Shown in pieces: positions 1-8,428 of a DNA stretch of 64,000 nt. The notes beneath the pieces were generated by a model. The model was given only the letters and a program-made list of their open reading frames with translations, ran no database searches and was not told where the DNA came from. How positions within the stretch are numbered: position 1 is the stretch's first letter; every line of letters starts with the position of its first letter. Position numbers and translations under genes: made by a program. Origin of the DNA: an uncultured Muribaculaceae bacterium (lineage in GTDB: Bacteria; Bacteroidota; Bacteroidia; Bacteroidales; Muribaculaceae); the NCBI GenBank assembly GCA_947627615.1, contig CANQWS010000001.1, forward strand, positions 104,003-168,002. Reading direction: 5' to 3'.

Positions 1-283
1 CTATCACGCCGTCATTGTCAAGCACGTCAGAGAGGTAGCGTTTGCCGTCAGAGGCGAGTAACTTCAGTTGGTTAGTGGCACTAACCAACTCATTGCCTTC
101 TTTGCGAAGTTTTGTTTTCAGGTATTTCCAGTAGTTGCGGTTTTTGGCGTAATCATCCTGAGCGTTGAGCACTCCGACAATATCAAGCACAGAGAACCAC
201 CATCTGGCTCCCGCCTCGTCCCATACGGCCCGCACTTCGCGGTCGTCAAAGAACCGAATTGATATTTTCTGCCTGTCGCCCAT
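1..283 (-). CDS. BRO-N domain protein (phage antirepressor-like), 3' end cut off by window edge
   Basis: The frame opens with ATG at 283 and stays open to base 1, giving the first 94 residues; the rest lies outside the window. The N-terminus (MGDRQKISIRFFDDREVRAV, then WWFSVLDIVGVLN) has the look of BRO/KilA-N antirepressor-like proteins, in which this module is a putative DNA-binding domain near phage, plasmid or toxin-type regulators. Family recognition is from memory of the motif; function in this cell is unknown. It points the same way as the dnaK transcript but is separated from it by a strong terminator at 350-387. It may mark the edge of an accessory region to the left. Confidence 0.7.
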   Translation of the reverse strand, partial: MGDRQKISIRFFDDREVRAVWDEAGARWWFSVLDIVGVLNAQDDYAKNRNYWKYLKTKLRKEGNELVSATNQLKLLASDGKRYLSDVLDNDGVI

Positions 284-349
284 TGACTGATAATGAATTC
301 CAATCACAAATATAATAAAAATTTCGCAGCCAGATCCTTTTGGAAACAG

Positions 350-387
350 AAAAAGCGGGAACCCGAGGTTTGTTTCGGGTTCCCGCT
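350..387 (-). terminator. Rho-independent terminator of the dnaK transcript
   Basis: Perfect 13-bp inverted repeat (354-366 with 375-387), 8-nt loop, followed on the minus strand by a T5 run. It lies 30 nt beyond the stop of the small winged-helix ORF. Confidence 0.85.
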
Positions 388-417
388 CTTTCAACGGGTT
401 CTATCACTTGTCGCCTG

Positions 418-594
418 TCAGGCGAGAGTGTATTTGCAACGTACGGGAGAGACTATGGTTCCGTCTTTTTTGAGCTGGGCAAATATTTTGTCCACAACCT
501 TTTTGTCAAGCCCTGTCATCTCAGCTATCTTGGTAGCATTGACCGGTTCGCCTGCTTTGCGGAACGCTTCTATTACGGCATTTTTTTCGTTCAT
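418..594 (-). CDS. Small winged-helix-like protein downstream of dnaK (58 aa)
   Basis: A 58-residue ORF starting MNEKNAVIEAFRKAGEPVNA. It has the predicted pattern of a helix-turn-helix or short winged helix: an N-terminal helix, a conserved-looking G-x-P-x-N-x-x-x-I turn, a second helix (TKIAEMTGLD), a recognition-like helix (KKVVDKIFAQLKKDG) and a terminal beta strand. This resembles the MarR-type or archaeal-style winged-helix fold. It begins 17 nt beyond the dnaK stop on the same strand and ends just before the terminator at 350-387, so it is probably co-transcribed with dnaK. Whether it binds DNA is inference. Confidence 0.7.
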   Translation of the reverse strand: MNEKNAVIEAFRKAGEPVNATKIAEMTGLDKKVVDKIFAQLKKDGTIVSPVRCKYTLA

Positions 595-611
595 GATTCG
601 TGTCTGTTATC

Positions 612-2519
612 TTATTTCACTTCCTCGAAGTCAACGTCGGTTACGCCGCCGTCGCCGTTACCGGGGTTAGGTGTAGGACCTGCCTGAGGGCCGGCCTGTG
701 CTCCCTGCTGTGCCTGAGCCTGGGCGTTGAGGATATCCTGCTGGGCAGCGCCGAATGTTGTTTCGATTTCCTTGATTGCGGCATCGATACCTTCGATGTT
801 CTGGGCTTTGTGGGCCTCTTTCAGTTTGGCAAGGGCGTTCTCGATAGGAGCTTTCTTGTCGGCAGGAATCTTGTCGCCGAGCTCGTTGAGCTGTTTCTCG
901 GTCTGGAAGATGATGGCGTCGGCCTGATTCAGCTTGTCGATGCGCTCTTTTTCCTTGGCATCGGCGGCTGCATTGGCGGCAGCTTCGTCTTTCATACGCT
1001 TGATTTCAGCATCGGTCAGACCGCTTGAGGCTTCGATTCGGATGCTCTGTTCCTTGCCGGTGGCTTTATCTTTGGCCGATACGTTGAGGATACCGTTGGC
1101 ATCGATTTCGAAAGTCACTTCGATCTGCGGGATTCCACGGGGTGCGGGAGCTATGCCGTCGAGGTGGAACTTGCCGAGAGTCTTGTCATCCTTTGCCATG
1201 GGGCGTTCGCCCTGAAGAACGTGGATTTCAACTGAGGGCTGGTTGTCAGCGGCGGTAGAGAATGTCTCGCTCTTGCGGGTAGGAATGGTTGTGTTGGCTT
1301 CGATAAGTTTTGTCATCACGCCTCCGAGGGTCTCGATACCTACCGACAGGGGCACTACGTCAAGCAGCAGCACGTCCTTCACATCGCCGGAGAGCACACC
1401 GCCCTGAATGGCAGCACCTACGGCAACTACTTCGTCGGGGTTGACGCCCTTCGAGGGAGCCTTGCCGAAGAATTTCTCCACGATCTGCTGGATGGCGGGG
1501 ATACGGGTTGAACCGCCCACGAGGATAACTTCGTCAATATCCCTGGCTGTCAGACCTGCGTCCTTGAGTGCCTGTTCGCAGGGCTTGATTGTGGCCTGGA
1601 TGAGTTTGTCGGCGAGCTGCTCGAATTTTGCACGGGTAAGGGTCTTCACAAGGTGCTTGGGAATTCCGTTGACCGGCATGATGTAGGGGAGGTTGATTTC
1701 GGTGGAAGTGGTGCTTGAAAGCTCGATTTTGGCTTTCTCGGCAGCTTCCTTAAGACGCTGGAGGGCCATCGGGTCCTGACGGAGGTCAACGCCCTCGTCC
1801 TTCTGGAATTCGTCGGCAAGCCAGTCAATGATCACGTGGTCGAAGTCATCGCCGCCGAGGTGGGTGTCACCGTTGGTTGATTTTACTTCAAACACACCGT
1901 CGCCGAGTTCGAGGATGGAGATATCGAATGTACCGCCGCCGAGGTCGAACACTGCAATCTTCTGATCCTTGTCAGTTTTGTCAAGACCGTAGGCAAGGGC
2001 TGCTGCGGTAGGCTCGTTGACAATACGTTTCACGGTCAGACCGGCGATTTCACCGGCTTCCTTGGTGGCCTGACGCTGAGAGTCATTGAAGTAGGCCGGA
2101 ACGGTGATAACGGCTTCCGATACGGACTGTCCGAGGTAGTCTTCAGCGGTTTTCTTCATTTTCTGAAGAATCATGGCCGAGATTTCCTGAGGGGTATATT
2201 CGCGTCCGTCAATGTCAACGCGGGGGGTGTTGTTGTCGCTGCGCACCACTTTGTAAGGCACGCGGTCTATTTCGTTCTTAACCTGATCATAAGTTTCGCC
2301 CATGAAGCGCTTGATGGAGTAGATTGTGCGCTTGGGGTTGGTGATGGCCTGACGTTTGGCCGGATCTCCTACCTTACGTTCTCCGCCATCTACGAATGCT
2401 ACGATTGAAGGGGTTGTGTTGCGGCCTTCGCTATTGGGGATAACGACGGGGTCGTTGCCTTCAAGCACGGCCACGCAGGAATTAGTAGTTCCAAGGTCAA
2501 TACCAATAATTTTTCCCAT
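612..2519 (-). CDS. dnaK: Molecular chaperone DnaK (Hsp70)
   Basis: 635 residues, the usual length. The N-terminal ATPase domain (about 1-383) starts [18 protein letters not shown] and has the second phosphate motif [14 protein letters not shown] near residue 190. The inter-domain linker [13 protein letters not shown] is followed by the beta substrate-binding domain and a helical lid, and the C-terminus is a Gln/Ala/Gly/Pro-rich tail ending EEVK. It refolds and holds unfolded proteins in the cytoplasm with DnaJ and GrpE, neither of which is in this window. I looked for a CIRCE operator upstream and found none, nor a clean TAnnTTTG promoter. The downstream winged-helix ORF shares its transcript. 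Confidence 0.98.
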   Translation of the reverse strand: MGKIIGIDLGTTNSCVAVLEGNDPVVIPNSEGRNTTPSIVAFVDGGERKVGDPAKRQAITNPKRTIYSIKRFMGETYDQVKNEIDRVPYKVVRSDNNTPRVDIDGREYTPQEISAMILQKMKKTAEDYLGQSVSEAVITVPAYFNDSQRQATKEAGEIAGLTVKRIVNEPTAAALAYGLDKTDKDQKIAVFDLGGGTFDISILELGDGVFEVKSTNGDTHLGGDDFDHVIIDWLADEFQKDEGVDLRQDPMALQRLKEAAEKAKIELSSTTSTEINLPYIMPVNGIPKHLVKTLTRAKFEQLADKLIQATIKPCEQALKDAGLTARDIDEVILVGGSTRIPAIQQIVEKFFGKAPSKGVNPDEVVAVGAAIQGGVLSGDVKDVLLLDVVPLSVGIETLGGVMTKLIEANTTIPTRKSETFSTAADNQPSVEIHVLQGERPMAKDDKTLGKFHLDGIAPAPRGIPQIEVTFEIDANGILNVSAKDKATGKEQSIRIEASSGLTDAEIKRMKDEAAANAAADAKEKERIDKLNQADAIIFQTEKQLNELGDKIPADKKAPIENALAKLKEAHKAQNIEGIDAAIKEIETTFGAAQQDILNAQAQAQQGAQAGPQAGPTPNPGNGDGGVTDVDFEEVK

Positions 2520-2723
2520 AATGTTAGAAAGTTTTTAGTTATATGATTTTTTATTTTATTACAATTTTTGTCAGGGCCTTGTTCCGGGCCCTTCTGTCAT
2601 TGATAAAAACAAATTTTATGCCAAAAAGTTGATAAGGATAGTAATAAGTTGGATTACAGATGTTTGTCTATGGGTGCATATCTGTCATATTTCTGCCATA
2701 AAGTCAGATTGTGTCATTCACGT

Positions 2724-2751
2724 TTAAAAAAGAAGCGTCCGTAACGGGCGC
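2724..2751 (-). terminator. Rho-independent terminator of the 117-aa hypothetical gene
   Basis: GC-rich 17-nt hairpin at 2735-2751 with one mismatch, followed on the minus strand by TTCTTTTTTAAA. It sits 25 nt past the stop of the gene at 2777-3130 and separates it from dnaK. Confidence 0.75.
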
Positions 2752-2776
2752 TGTATCAGGATCTACGGTCCGGTTG

Positions 2777-3130
2777 TCAGACATCATTGTCCGGTCTTGA
2801 AAAGAGGCGGCTCAGGATGGACCGTTTAGGCATTTTTATATTAATGTTGCTTTTGGAGTTGTGTTTGTTGAGGAAAATAATGGATGAATGGAGCACTATT
2901 GCCACGCGGCTTTCAAATTCCACAATGGCGTGGACATGTTTCAGGGGTATTTTGTGGAACGGCGATTCGGCCGGAATGCTGTTTATGATCAGGTTCCCAT
3001 GGTCGTCAATGGCGATGTCATGGAAATCGAGAAGATACTTGAACAGAAGATCGATGTCAAGATCGTCCGGCGTGGCCGGTGGATTCTTATATTGTTTATA
3101 TAAGGAGTCGATATCTTTCTGGGTAATCAT
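2777..3130 (-). CDS. Hypothetical protein (117 aa)
   Basis: I do not recognise a characterised family. The protein starts MITQKDIDSLYKQYKNPPAT, is acidic in its first half (DDLDIDLLFKYLLDFHDIAI), then has an alternating hydrophobic pattern (HVHAIVEFESRVAIVLHSSI) suggesting beta structure, and ends in a short basic tail. There is no signal peptide or membrane segment, so it is probably cytoplasmic. Support for the minus-strand frame over the overlapping plus-strand frame comes from the terminator 25 nt downstream, its composition, and the lack of a start context on the other strand. The upstream region holds a copy of the inverted-repeat element also found before pta. Confidence 0.65.
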   Translation of the reverse strand: MITQKDIDSLYKQYKNPPATPDDLDIDLLFKYLLDFHDIAIDDHGNLIINSIPAESPFHKIPLKHVHAIVEFESRVAIVLHSSIIFLNKHNSKSNINIKMPKRSILSRLFSRPDNDV

Positions 3131-3220
3131 TTCCGGTAATTGATTGTATGGTCAAAGTATTGTTTGGTCAGATCATTCAGTGAAATGATTCGTACTTATA
3201 ACCGATGAATCCGCCGTTGT

Positions 3221-3261
3221 CAGGTTTTAACATATTGAAATAAGATTAAATCATTTCAATA
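3221..3261. promoter_or_regulatory. Dispersed inverted-repeat element, copy 1
   Basis: A 27-nt inverted repeat with perfect 8-bp arms (ATTGAAAT at 3234-3241 and ATTTCAAT at 3253-3260) around an 11-nt centre. The whole 40-nt stretch, including the flanking GGTTTT, matches a second copy at 25948-25987 in front of pta with only a handful of differences. It lies about 100 nt upstream of the start of the 117-aa gene. It could be an operator or a dispersed repeat. Confidence 0.55.
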
Positions 3262-3301
3262 CATAAACGCGTGGCAGTGTTAAAAGTTTCCGGTAAAATG
3301 C

Positions 3302-3360
3302 AAAAAAGTGGTGCGGCTTATATCCGTATGTCAGGTAATGACAGCGAATATAATCCGCAC
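3302..3360 (-). terminator. Terminator of the methylmalonyl-CoA decarboxylase operon
   Basis: Long hairpin: arms 3311-3323 and 3348-3360 (13 bp, one mismatch) with an inner GTCA/TGAC stem. It is followed on the minus strand by CACTTTTTTGC. It lies 60 nt beyond the stop of the last operon gene. Confidence 0.7.
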
Positions 3361-3420
3361 CGTAAGGTATCTGTGGGGTGCGCGGCGGAAGCCTGTCAGG
3401 CTATCCGGCCGGAACCGTTA

Positions 3421-4578
3421 TCAGGCGAGGAAGCCGAGAAGCACACCGGCAGCTACGGCTGAACCGATCACACCGGCCACGTTGGGGCCCATGGCGTGCA
3501 TGAGCAGGTAGTTGCTGGGGTCGTATTCAAGTCCGAGATTGTTGGAGATTCGGGCCGACATGGGAACGGCCGAAACACCTGCGTTACCGATGAGCGGGTT
3601 GATTTTCTTGGCTTTCGGGAGCACGAGGTTGAACAGCTTCACGAAGAGAACGCCGCTCGATGATGCGATGATGAAGGCCATGAATCCGAGGGCGAAGATG
3701 CCAACGGTCTGGGCTGTCAGGAACTCTGATGCCTGGGTGGAAGCACCCACGGTCATTCCGAGCAGGATGGTCACTATGTCGGTCAGAGCGTTGGAGGCTG
3801 TTTTTGCAAGACGGTTGCAGACTCCGCACTCACGCAGCAGGTTGCCGAAGAACAGCATGCCGAGCAGAGGAATACCGGAAGGAACCACGAAGCAGGTGAG
3901 AAGCATTCCGACAATCGGGAAGATGATTTTCTCGTTCTGCGATACGGCACGGGCCGGTTTCATCTTGATCAGGCGTTCCTTTTTGGTCGTGAACAGGCGC
4001 ATGATAGGCGGCTGAATCACGGGCACCAAAGCCATGTAGGAGTAAGCCGATACGGCTATGGCTCCCATGAGGTTGGGCGCAAGTTTCGACGAAAGGAATA
4101 TGGCTGTGGGACCGTCGGCACCACCGATGATGGCAATGGCACCGGCCTGGTCGGGAGCGAATCCGAGAAGCAGGGCCACCATGTAGGCTCCGAAGATACC
4201 GAACTGGGCGGCAGCGCCGATCAGCATCAGTTTGGGATTGGCTATAAGTGCCGAGAAATCGGTCATGGCGCCGATGCCGAGGAAAATGAGCGGGGGATAC
4301 CATCCGGCGCTTACGCCATTGTAGAGAATATTCAGCACGGAACCTTCCTCATAGATGCCAACTTCGAGTCCGGCAGTGGTGTCAAAGGGAATGTTGCCTA
4401 TGAGCATACCGAAGCCTATGGGCACGAGAAGCATGGGCTCGAAATTCTTTTTGATGGCGAGCCAGATGAAGAAGAGTCCCACGGCGAGCATCACGAAATG
4501 CTGCCATGTGGCGTTGTGGAATCCTGTCAGATTCCAGAACTGCTCGAGATTATTTAACAGAAACTCACTAAAATCCAT
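3421..4578 (-). CDS. Membrane decarboxylase beta subunit (methylmalonyl-CoA/oxaloacetate type)
   Basis: 385 residues with about ten hydrophobic segments. This is the OadB/MmdB/GcdB family that decarboxylates carboxybiotin on the carrier protein and pumps sodium ions out across the inner membrane. The family signature is visible in GAIAIIGGADGPTAIFLSSK and in the preceding aspartate region (GAMTDFSALIANP). It is the last gene of a five-gene operon, 26 nt after the biotin carrier and before a terminator. Because the operon also encodes methylmalonyl-CoA epimerase and a propionyl/methylmalonyl carboxyltransferase, the substrate is most likely methylmalonyl-CoA in the succinate-to-propionate pathway. 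That substrate is inferred from neighbours, not from the sequence of this subunit. Confidence 0.93.
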   Translation of the reverse strand: MDFSEFLLNNLEQFWNLTGFHNATWQHFVMLAVGLFFIWLAIKKNFEPMLLVPIGFGMLIGNIPFDTTAGLEVGIYEEGSVLNILYNGVSAGWYPPLIFLGIGAMTDFSALIANPKLMLIGAAAQFGIFGAYMVALLLGFAPDQAGAIAIIGGADGPTAIFLSSKLAPNLMGAIAVSAYSYMALVPVIQPPIMRLFTTKKERLIKMKPARAVSQNEKIIFPIVGMLLTCFVVPSGIPLLGMLFFGNLLRECGVCNRLAKTASNALTDIVTILLGMTVGASTQASEFLTAQTVGIFALGFMAFIIASSSGVLFVKLFNLVLPKAKKINPLIGNAGVSAVPMSARISNNLGLEYDPSNYLLMHAMGPNVAGVIGSAVAAGVLLGFLA

Positions 4579-4604
4579 AGTATATATAAGTGATGGGTTA
4601 GTGA

Positions 4605-5042
4605 TCAGTCAATAGTGAGCAGAACGGCGCCTTCAAGCACTGCATCGCCCGGATTTACTTCTACGCTCTTGACAACACCGTCACGTCCGGCGTGGATGGC
4701 GTTCTCCATCTTCATGGCTTCAAGAACCACAACAGTGTCGGAAGCCTTCACTGTGTCGCCTACCTTGGCGCTGATCGATACGATTGTGCCGGGCAGCGGT
4801 GATACCACTTTGTGGCCGGCAGCGCCGCCTGATGCGGGCTTGGCTATGACTTTTGCGCCTTCGGCTGTGCGGGGAGCCGCCGAGGGACGCGGAGCGTTGA
4901 TGATGGTGACGGGCTTTTTGGCCTTGTCAAGTTCAACCTTGTAGGGAACACCGTTGACTTCAACTTCGGCAATATTGTTGTCAATGTCTCCTACTGCCAC
5001 TTTGTAGGTGTTGCCGTTGATTTTATATTTGTATTCTTTCAT
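4605..5042 (-). CDS. Biotin carboxyl carrier subunit of the decarboxylase
   Basis: 145 residues. The C-terminal half is a biotinyl-lipoyl domain with the biotin attachment motif EAMKMEN (Lys111 is the expected biotinylated residue), followed by the usual GxVxxxxVNPGDxV turn. The N-terminal half (MKEYKYKINGNTYKVAVGDI) matches the small N-terminal domain common in MmdC/OadA carriers, joined by an Ala/Pro-rich flexible linker around residues 45-70. It carries CO2 as carboxybiotin from the carboxyltransferase to the membrane beta subunit. It lies 45 nt after the OadG-like gene and 26 nt before the beta subunit. Confidence 0.95.
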   Translation of the reverse strand: MKEYKYKINGNTYKVAVGDIDNNIAEVEVNGVPYKVELDKAKKPVTIINAPRPSAAPRTAEGAKVIAKPASGGAAGHKVVSPLPGTIVSISAKVGDTVKASDTVVVLEAMKMENAIHAGRDGVVKSVEVNPGDAVLEGAVLLTID

Positions 5043-5087
5043 TTTAGTATTTGAAATGTAGGGTGGATGAAAATTATTGGCTGGCGC

Positions 5088-6062
5088 TTACTTGTGGGGC
5101 AGGCTGCGCAGACTGTAGATTTTGGAGCTCCAGGGAGAATAGGCGCGTTTCACCTTGTTGATGGTGAGCACGGTGTTCTCGCGGTCATGGGCGTCGAGAT
5201 GCTCGTGGAGAGCCATTGCTATAGCGGCTATGGCCTCGCCGGAGTCATGCTCTTTGCGTTTTTCCGTTGGCATTTCGGCGCGTGATGTGCCCTGGGATAC
5301 GGCACGGTTGTGGGTCGAAACGCGTTCGCCTATCTTGCTGATGATGTAGAAGCAAACACAGAGAAGCAGCAGCGCGGTGAACACAATGCCCATGGCCATG
5401 ATTGCCATTGCGAATCCGTTTTCGTCCTCGCGGGCAAACATGTCAATCTTGTCATTGGTCTCACGGATTTTGTTGCATGAGCTCGGTGTGATGGGGAACT
5501 CTTTTGAATCATCGCGGATTTCCCATGCTGCCGCGCCAAGTTTCTTGCCGTTTTCATCGGTGTCTATGCCGTCGATCTTGCGGGCGTAGGAGTGGTTGGC
5601 TTCCAGTGACGCGGGGATGGTCACTGAGTCAATGAGGGTGCGGCCGTCGGAATCATAGACTCCGATCCAGTTTTCCTCACCGGGACGGAGAGTGAAGCTG
5701 GTGTGGAATGTTCCGAGTGTCGGACGTCCGTCGGCCCAGAACACAACGTGCTGGCGCTTGGGAATCTTGGTCAGGATGTCGTCTAGCGGAACGGCATACA
5801 TCAATGCCTTGCGGTCGCCGGCTTCGAGGTCGGGGTTAAGGACGTCCCGGTTGTTGGTGATGAACACGCTGGCAATGTTGAGCGGAGCGTGGGTGGTGTT
5901 GAATAGCTCTATCCATGCCGAGTGTCGGCCGTAGTCGTCGACATAGTTGCTGTCATTGAGCACCATTATTTCATTGATGCGTAAATTCCGGCGGCTTTGG
6001 GCCGAAACCAATGAAGCAGAGGCGGCAACTACCAGGAGTAACAGTAATATAGTTTTTTTCAT
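5088..6062 (-). CDS. OadG-type gamma/delta subunit fused to a lamin-tail domain
   Basis: 324 residues in three parts. First a signal peptide (MKKTILLLLLVVAASASLVSA). Then about residues 27-130 resemble a lamin-tail (LTD) domain: RINEIMVLNDSNYVDDYGRHSAWIELFN-type start, an IASVFITNN strand and the TSFTLRPGEEN turn. Finally a single transmembrane segment at about 218-243 (MAIMAMGIVFTALLLLCVCF) and a charged cytoplasmic tail, as in OadG/MmdD. OadG subunits normally have about 80-120 residues and anchor the carboxyltransferase to the beta subunit. Here the extra domain would face the periplasm. Position in the operon (56 nt after mmdA, 45 nt before the carrier) supports the subunit role. The job of the lamin-tail part is unknown. 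Confidence 0.85.
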   Translation of the reverse strand: MKKTILLLLLVVAASASLVSAQSRRNLRINEIMVLNDSNYVDDYGRHSAWIELFNTTHAPLNIASVFITNNRDVLNPDLEAGDRKALMYAVPLDDILTKIPKRQHVVFWADGRPTLGTFHTSFTLRPGEENWIGVYDSDGRTLIDSVTIPASLEANHSYARKIDGIDTDENGKKLGAAAWEIRDDSKEFPITPSSCNKIRETNDKIDMFAREDENGFAMAIMAMGIVFTALLLLCVCFYIISKIGERVSTHNRAVSQGTSRAEMPTEKRKEHDSGEAIAAIAMALHEHLDAHDRENTVLTINKVKRAYSPWSSKIYSLRSLPHK

Positions 6063-6118
6063 GTCACTTTTTAGCGGTAAAAATCATTGAGTGTTTATGC
6101 TCTTGTTACTGTTCCGGA

Positions 6119-7672
6119 TCACAGAGGTATGTTGCCGTGTTTCTTGGCCGGATTGGTAAGTTTCTTGGTGGCGAGCTGCTGAAGTGCGCGAATTACGCGG
6201 AAACGGGTGTTGCGGGGTTCGATGACATCGTCGATGTAACCGTAACGGGCTGCATTGTAGGGGTTGCAGAACAGTTTGTTGTATTCGGCTTCTTTTTCGG
6301 CGAGAACCTTCTTGGGGTCTTCGGCGGATTTGGCTTCCTTGGCATAGAGGACCTCTACTGCACCGGCACCGCCCATAACGGCGATTTCAGCCGTAGGCCA
6401 TGCGTAGTTCATGTCGCCGCGCAGCTGCTTGCAGCTCATCACGATGTGGCTGCCGCCGTAGCTCTTGCGGAGTGTGACGGTTACCTTGGGCACGGTTGCC
6501 TCGCCGAATGCATAGAGCAGTTTGGCTCCGTGGAGGATTACACCGTTGTATTCCTGTCCTGTTCCGGGGAGGAATCCGGGAACGTCAACCAGAGTTACCA
6601 GAGGAATGTTGAAGGCGTCGCAGAAGCGGACGAAGCGTGCGCCCTTGCGTGAAGCGTTGCTGTCAAGCACGCCTGCGAGGTACTTGGGCTGGTTTGCCAC
6701 GATACCTACTGACTGGCCGTTGAAGCGGGCGAAGCCAACGATGAGGTTCTTGGCATAGTTGCGCTGGATTTCGAGGAACTCGCCGTTGTCAACTATGGCG
6801 CCGATCACGTCGTACATGTCGTAGGGACGGTTGGCCGAGTCAGGAATGATTTCGTTGAGAGAGTCTTCGAGGCGGTCAATGGGGTCGTTGCATTCGGCCA
6901 GCGGAGCTTCCTCGAGGTTGTTCTGGGGAATGTAGCTGAAGAGCTTGCGGATGATGCGCAGACAGTCTTCGCCGTCCTCGGCTGCGAAATGGGCCACACC
7001 GCTCTTCGATGAGTGCACTTCGGCGCCTCCGAGAGCGTCCTGGCTCACATCTTCGCCGGTCACGGTCTTTACAACCTTGGGACCTGTAAGGAACATGTAG
7101 GAGATGCCCTTGGTCATGATGGTGAAGTCAGTGAGGGCGGGTGAATAGACAGCACCGCCGGCACACGGACCGAGGATAGCTGAAATCTGGGGAATCACAC
7201 CCGAAGCGAGGATGTTGCGCTGGAAAATCTCGGCATAGCCGGCAAGCGCGTTGATTCCTTCCTGGATGCGGGCACCGCCCGAGTCATTGAGGCCAATGAC
7301 GGGAGCACCCATCTTCATGGCCATATCCATGATTTTGCAGATTTTCTGGGCCATGGTCTCGCTGAGAGATCCGCCGAACACGGTGAAGTCCTGAGCGAAT
7401 ACATAGACAAGACGGCCTTCGATTGTACCGTAACCGGTAACAACGCCGTCGCCGAGGAATGATTTCTTTTCCTGACCGAAGTTATAGCAACGGTGACGCA
7501 CGAACATGTCGATTTCTTCAAACGAGCCCTCGTCAAGAAGCTGGGCTATGCGTTCGCGTGCGGTGTATTTTCCGCGGTCATGCTGTTTCTGGATGGCTTT
7601 CTCGCCGCCACCGAGGCGGGCTTCATTGCGCAGGGCTATAAGCTCCTGTACTTTTTCAAGCTGATTACTCAT
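6119..7672 (-). CDS. mmdA: Methylmalonyl-CoA decarboxylase/propionyl-CoA carboxylase carboxyltransferase subunit
   Basis: 517 residues, typical for the acyl-CoA carboxyltransferase (crotonase-fold) alpha subunit. N-half motifs include the oxyanion-type loop [12 protein letters not shown] and [16 protein letters not shown]. The C-half has the second carboxyltransferase domain with [18 protein letters not shown] and [11 protein letters not shown]. It moves the carboxyl group between methylmalonyl-CoA and biotin on the carrier subunit. The first in-frame ATG gives [20 protein letters not shown], the usual family N-terminus. It lies 97 nt after the epimerase, with a hairpin in between (7706-7744), and 56 nt before the OadG-like gene. 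Methylmalonyl-CoA rather than another acyl-CoA is inferred from context. Confidence 0.95.
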   Translation of the reverse strand: MSNQLEKVQELIALRNEARLGGGEKAIQKQHDRGKYTARERIAQLLDEGSFEEIDMFVRHRCYNFGQEKKSFLGDGVVTGYGTIEGRLVYVFAQDFTVFGGSLSETMAQKICKIMDMAMKMGAPVIGLNDSGGARIQEGINALAGYAEIFQRNILASGVIPQISAILGPCAGGAVYSPALTDFTIMTKGISYMFLTGPKVVKTVTGEDVSQDALGGAEVHSSKSGVAHFAAEDGEDCLRIIRKLFSYIPQNNLEEAPLAECNDPIDRLEDSLNEIIPDSANRPYDMYDVIGAIVDNGEFLEIQRNYAKNLIVGFARFNGQSVGIVANQPKYLAGVLDSNASRKGARFVRFCDAFNIPLVTLVDVPGFLPGTGQEYNGVILHGAKLLYAFGEATVPKVTVTLRKSYGGSHIVMSCKQLRGDMNYAWPTAEIAVMGGAGAVEVLYAKEAKSAEDPKKVLAEKEAEYNKLFCNPYNAARYGYIDDVIEPRNTRFRVIRALQQLATKKLTNPAKKHGNIPL

Positions 7673-7705
7673 TGGTTGATGAAGGAAAGTGTAAGGATTT
7701 ATTAA

Positions 7706-7744
7706 GAGGCCGTGCCGTCTGAAAGATATCGCGGCAGTGGCCTC
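7706..7744 (-). terminator. Intra-operon hairpin between mce and mmdA
   Basis: Inverted repeat with arms 7706-7717 and 7732-7744 (GAGGCC/GGCCTC outer, TGCCG/CGGCA inner, one bulge). The minus-strand tail is TTAATAAATCC, with no strong T run. It could be a leaky terminator or an RNA-processing or stability element that sets the epimerase-to-carboxyltransferase ratio. Confidence 0.35.
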
Positions 7745-7769
7745 CTTTGTCGATTAATCTGTGTTTGTG

Positions 7770-8192
7770 TTATTTCTTTGCGGGATCTTCGCAGAGTTCT
7801 ACAAGAGTTCCGCAGCTGCTTTTGGGATGAACAAAGGCTATGTTCAGGCCTTCGGCACCTTTGCGGGGAGCTTTGTCGATGAGACGTCCGCCTTTGCCTT
7901 CGATTTCAGCGAGAGCGTTGGCAACACCGTCTTCAACGGCAAATGCTATGTGCTGGATGCCGCCGCGGCCGCCGTTGTTGGCAATGAATTTTGCTATGGC
8001 GCTTTCAGGCGCGGTTGCTTCGAGAAGTTCTATCTTGGTCTGGCCGACCTTGAAGAACGCTGTGCGGACTTTCTGGTCAGGTACTTCTTCAATTGCAAAA
8101 CATTTGAAACCGAGCATGTTTTCGTAGAAGGGGATTGCTTCGTCAAGTGAGGGAACGGCTATGCCTACGTGTTCAATGTGGGAAATGTCCAT
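7770..8192 (-). CDS. mce: Methylmalonyl-CoA epimerase
   Basis: 140 residues, a standard-length vicinal-oxygen-chelate (glyoxalase fold) epimerase. The protein starts MDISHIEHVGIAVPSLDEAI with the first metal-ligand histidine, and contains GIQHIAFAVED with a second histidine and LVELCEDP near the end with the conserved glutamate. It interconverts (R)- and (S)-methylmalonyl-CoA, the step between B12-dependent mutase and the decarboxylase encoded next to it. It is the first gene of the operon. Upstream is a -7 element at 8274-8281. Mutase genes are not in the window. Confidence 0.96.
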   Translation of the reverse strand: MDISHIEHVGIAVPSLDEAIPFYENMLGFKCFAIEEVPDQKVRTAFFKVGQTKIELLEATAPESAIAKFIANNGGRGGIQHIAFAVEDGVANALAEIEGKGGRLIDKAPRKGAEGLNIAFVHPKSSCGTLVELCEDPAKK

Positions 8193-8273
8193 GATATAGA
8201 ATATTTGAATTAAAATTGATTTGATTCTGTCGGATATGTCTTATTATGGCAGGCGTTAACCCGCAATACGTTG

Positions 8274-8281
8274 CAAATTTA
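8274..8281 (-). promoter_or_regulatory. Candidate -7 element of the mce-mmd operon promoter
   Basis: TAAATTTG on the minus strand, matching TAnnTTTG, about 75 nt before the mce start. No good TTTG at the expected -33 position. Confidence 0.35.
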
Positions 8282-8347
8282 AGCATTATTTCTTTACGGA
8301 CCCCTTTTTTGAGTCAGGAATTTTCATTTACCGGCCTTGAACGATTG

Positions 8348-8407
8348 GAAAATAACGCAGCTTCCGCACTGTGCAGCGCTTTTTCTAGGGCTGACGTGCG
8401 GAAGCTG
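8348..8407 (-). terminator. Terminator of the AGE-family epimerase gene
   Basis: Perfect 12-bp inverted repeat (8358-8369 with 8396-8407) with a 26-nt loop and a T-rich minus-strand tail (CGTTATTTTCC), 21 nt beyond the stop at 8429. Confidence 0.55.
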
Positions 8408-8428
8408 TTGGATATGTTTCTAAGGGGC

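Noticed and set aside
293..687. Two plus-strand frames over the small winged-helix ORF
   Set aside because: They run across a strong terminator hairpin and lie antisense to the small ORF and dnaK end.
2520..2776. CIRCE or other heat-shock operator before dnaK
   Set aside because: No TTAGCACTC/GAGTGCTAA type repeat and no clean -33/-7 pair found.
2787..3143. A 118-codon plus-strand frame over the 117-aa hypothetical gene
   Set aside because: The minus-strand frame has a terminator just behind it and better protein character.
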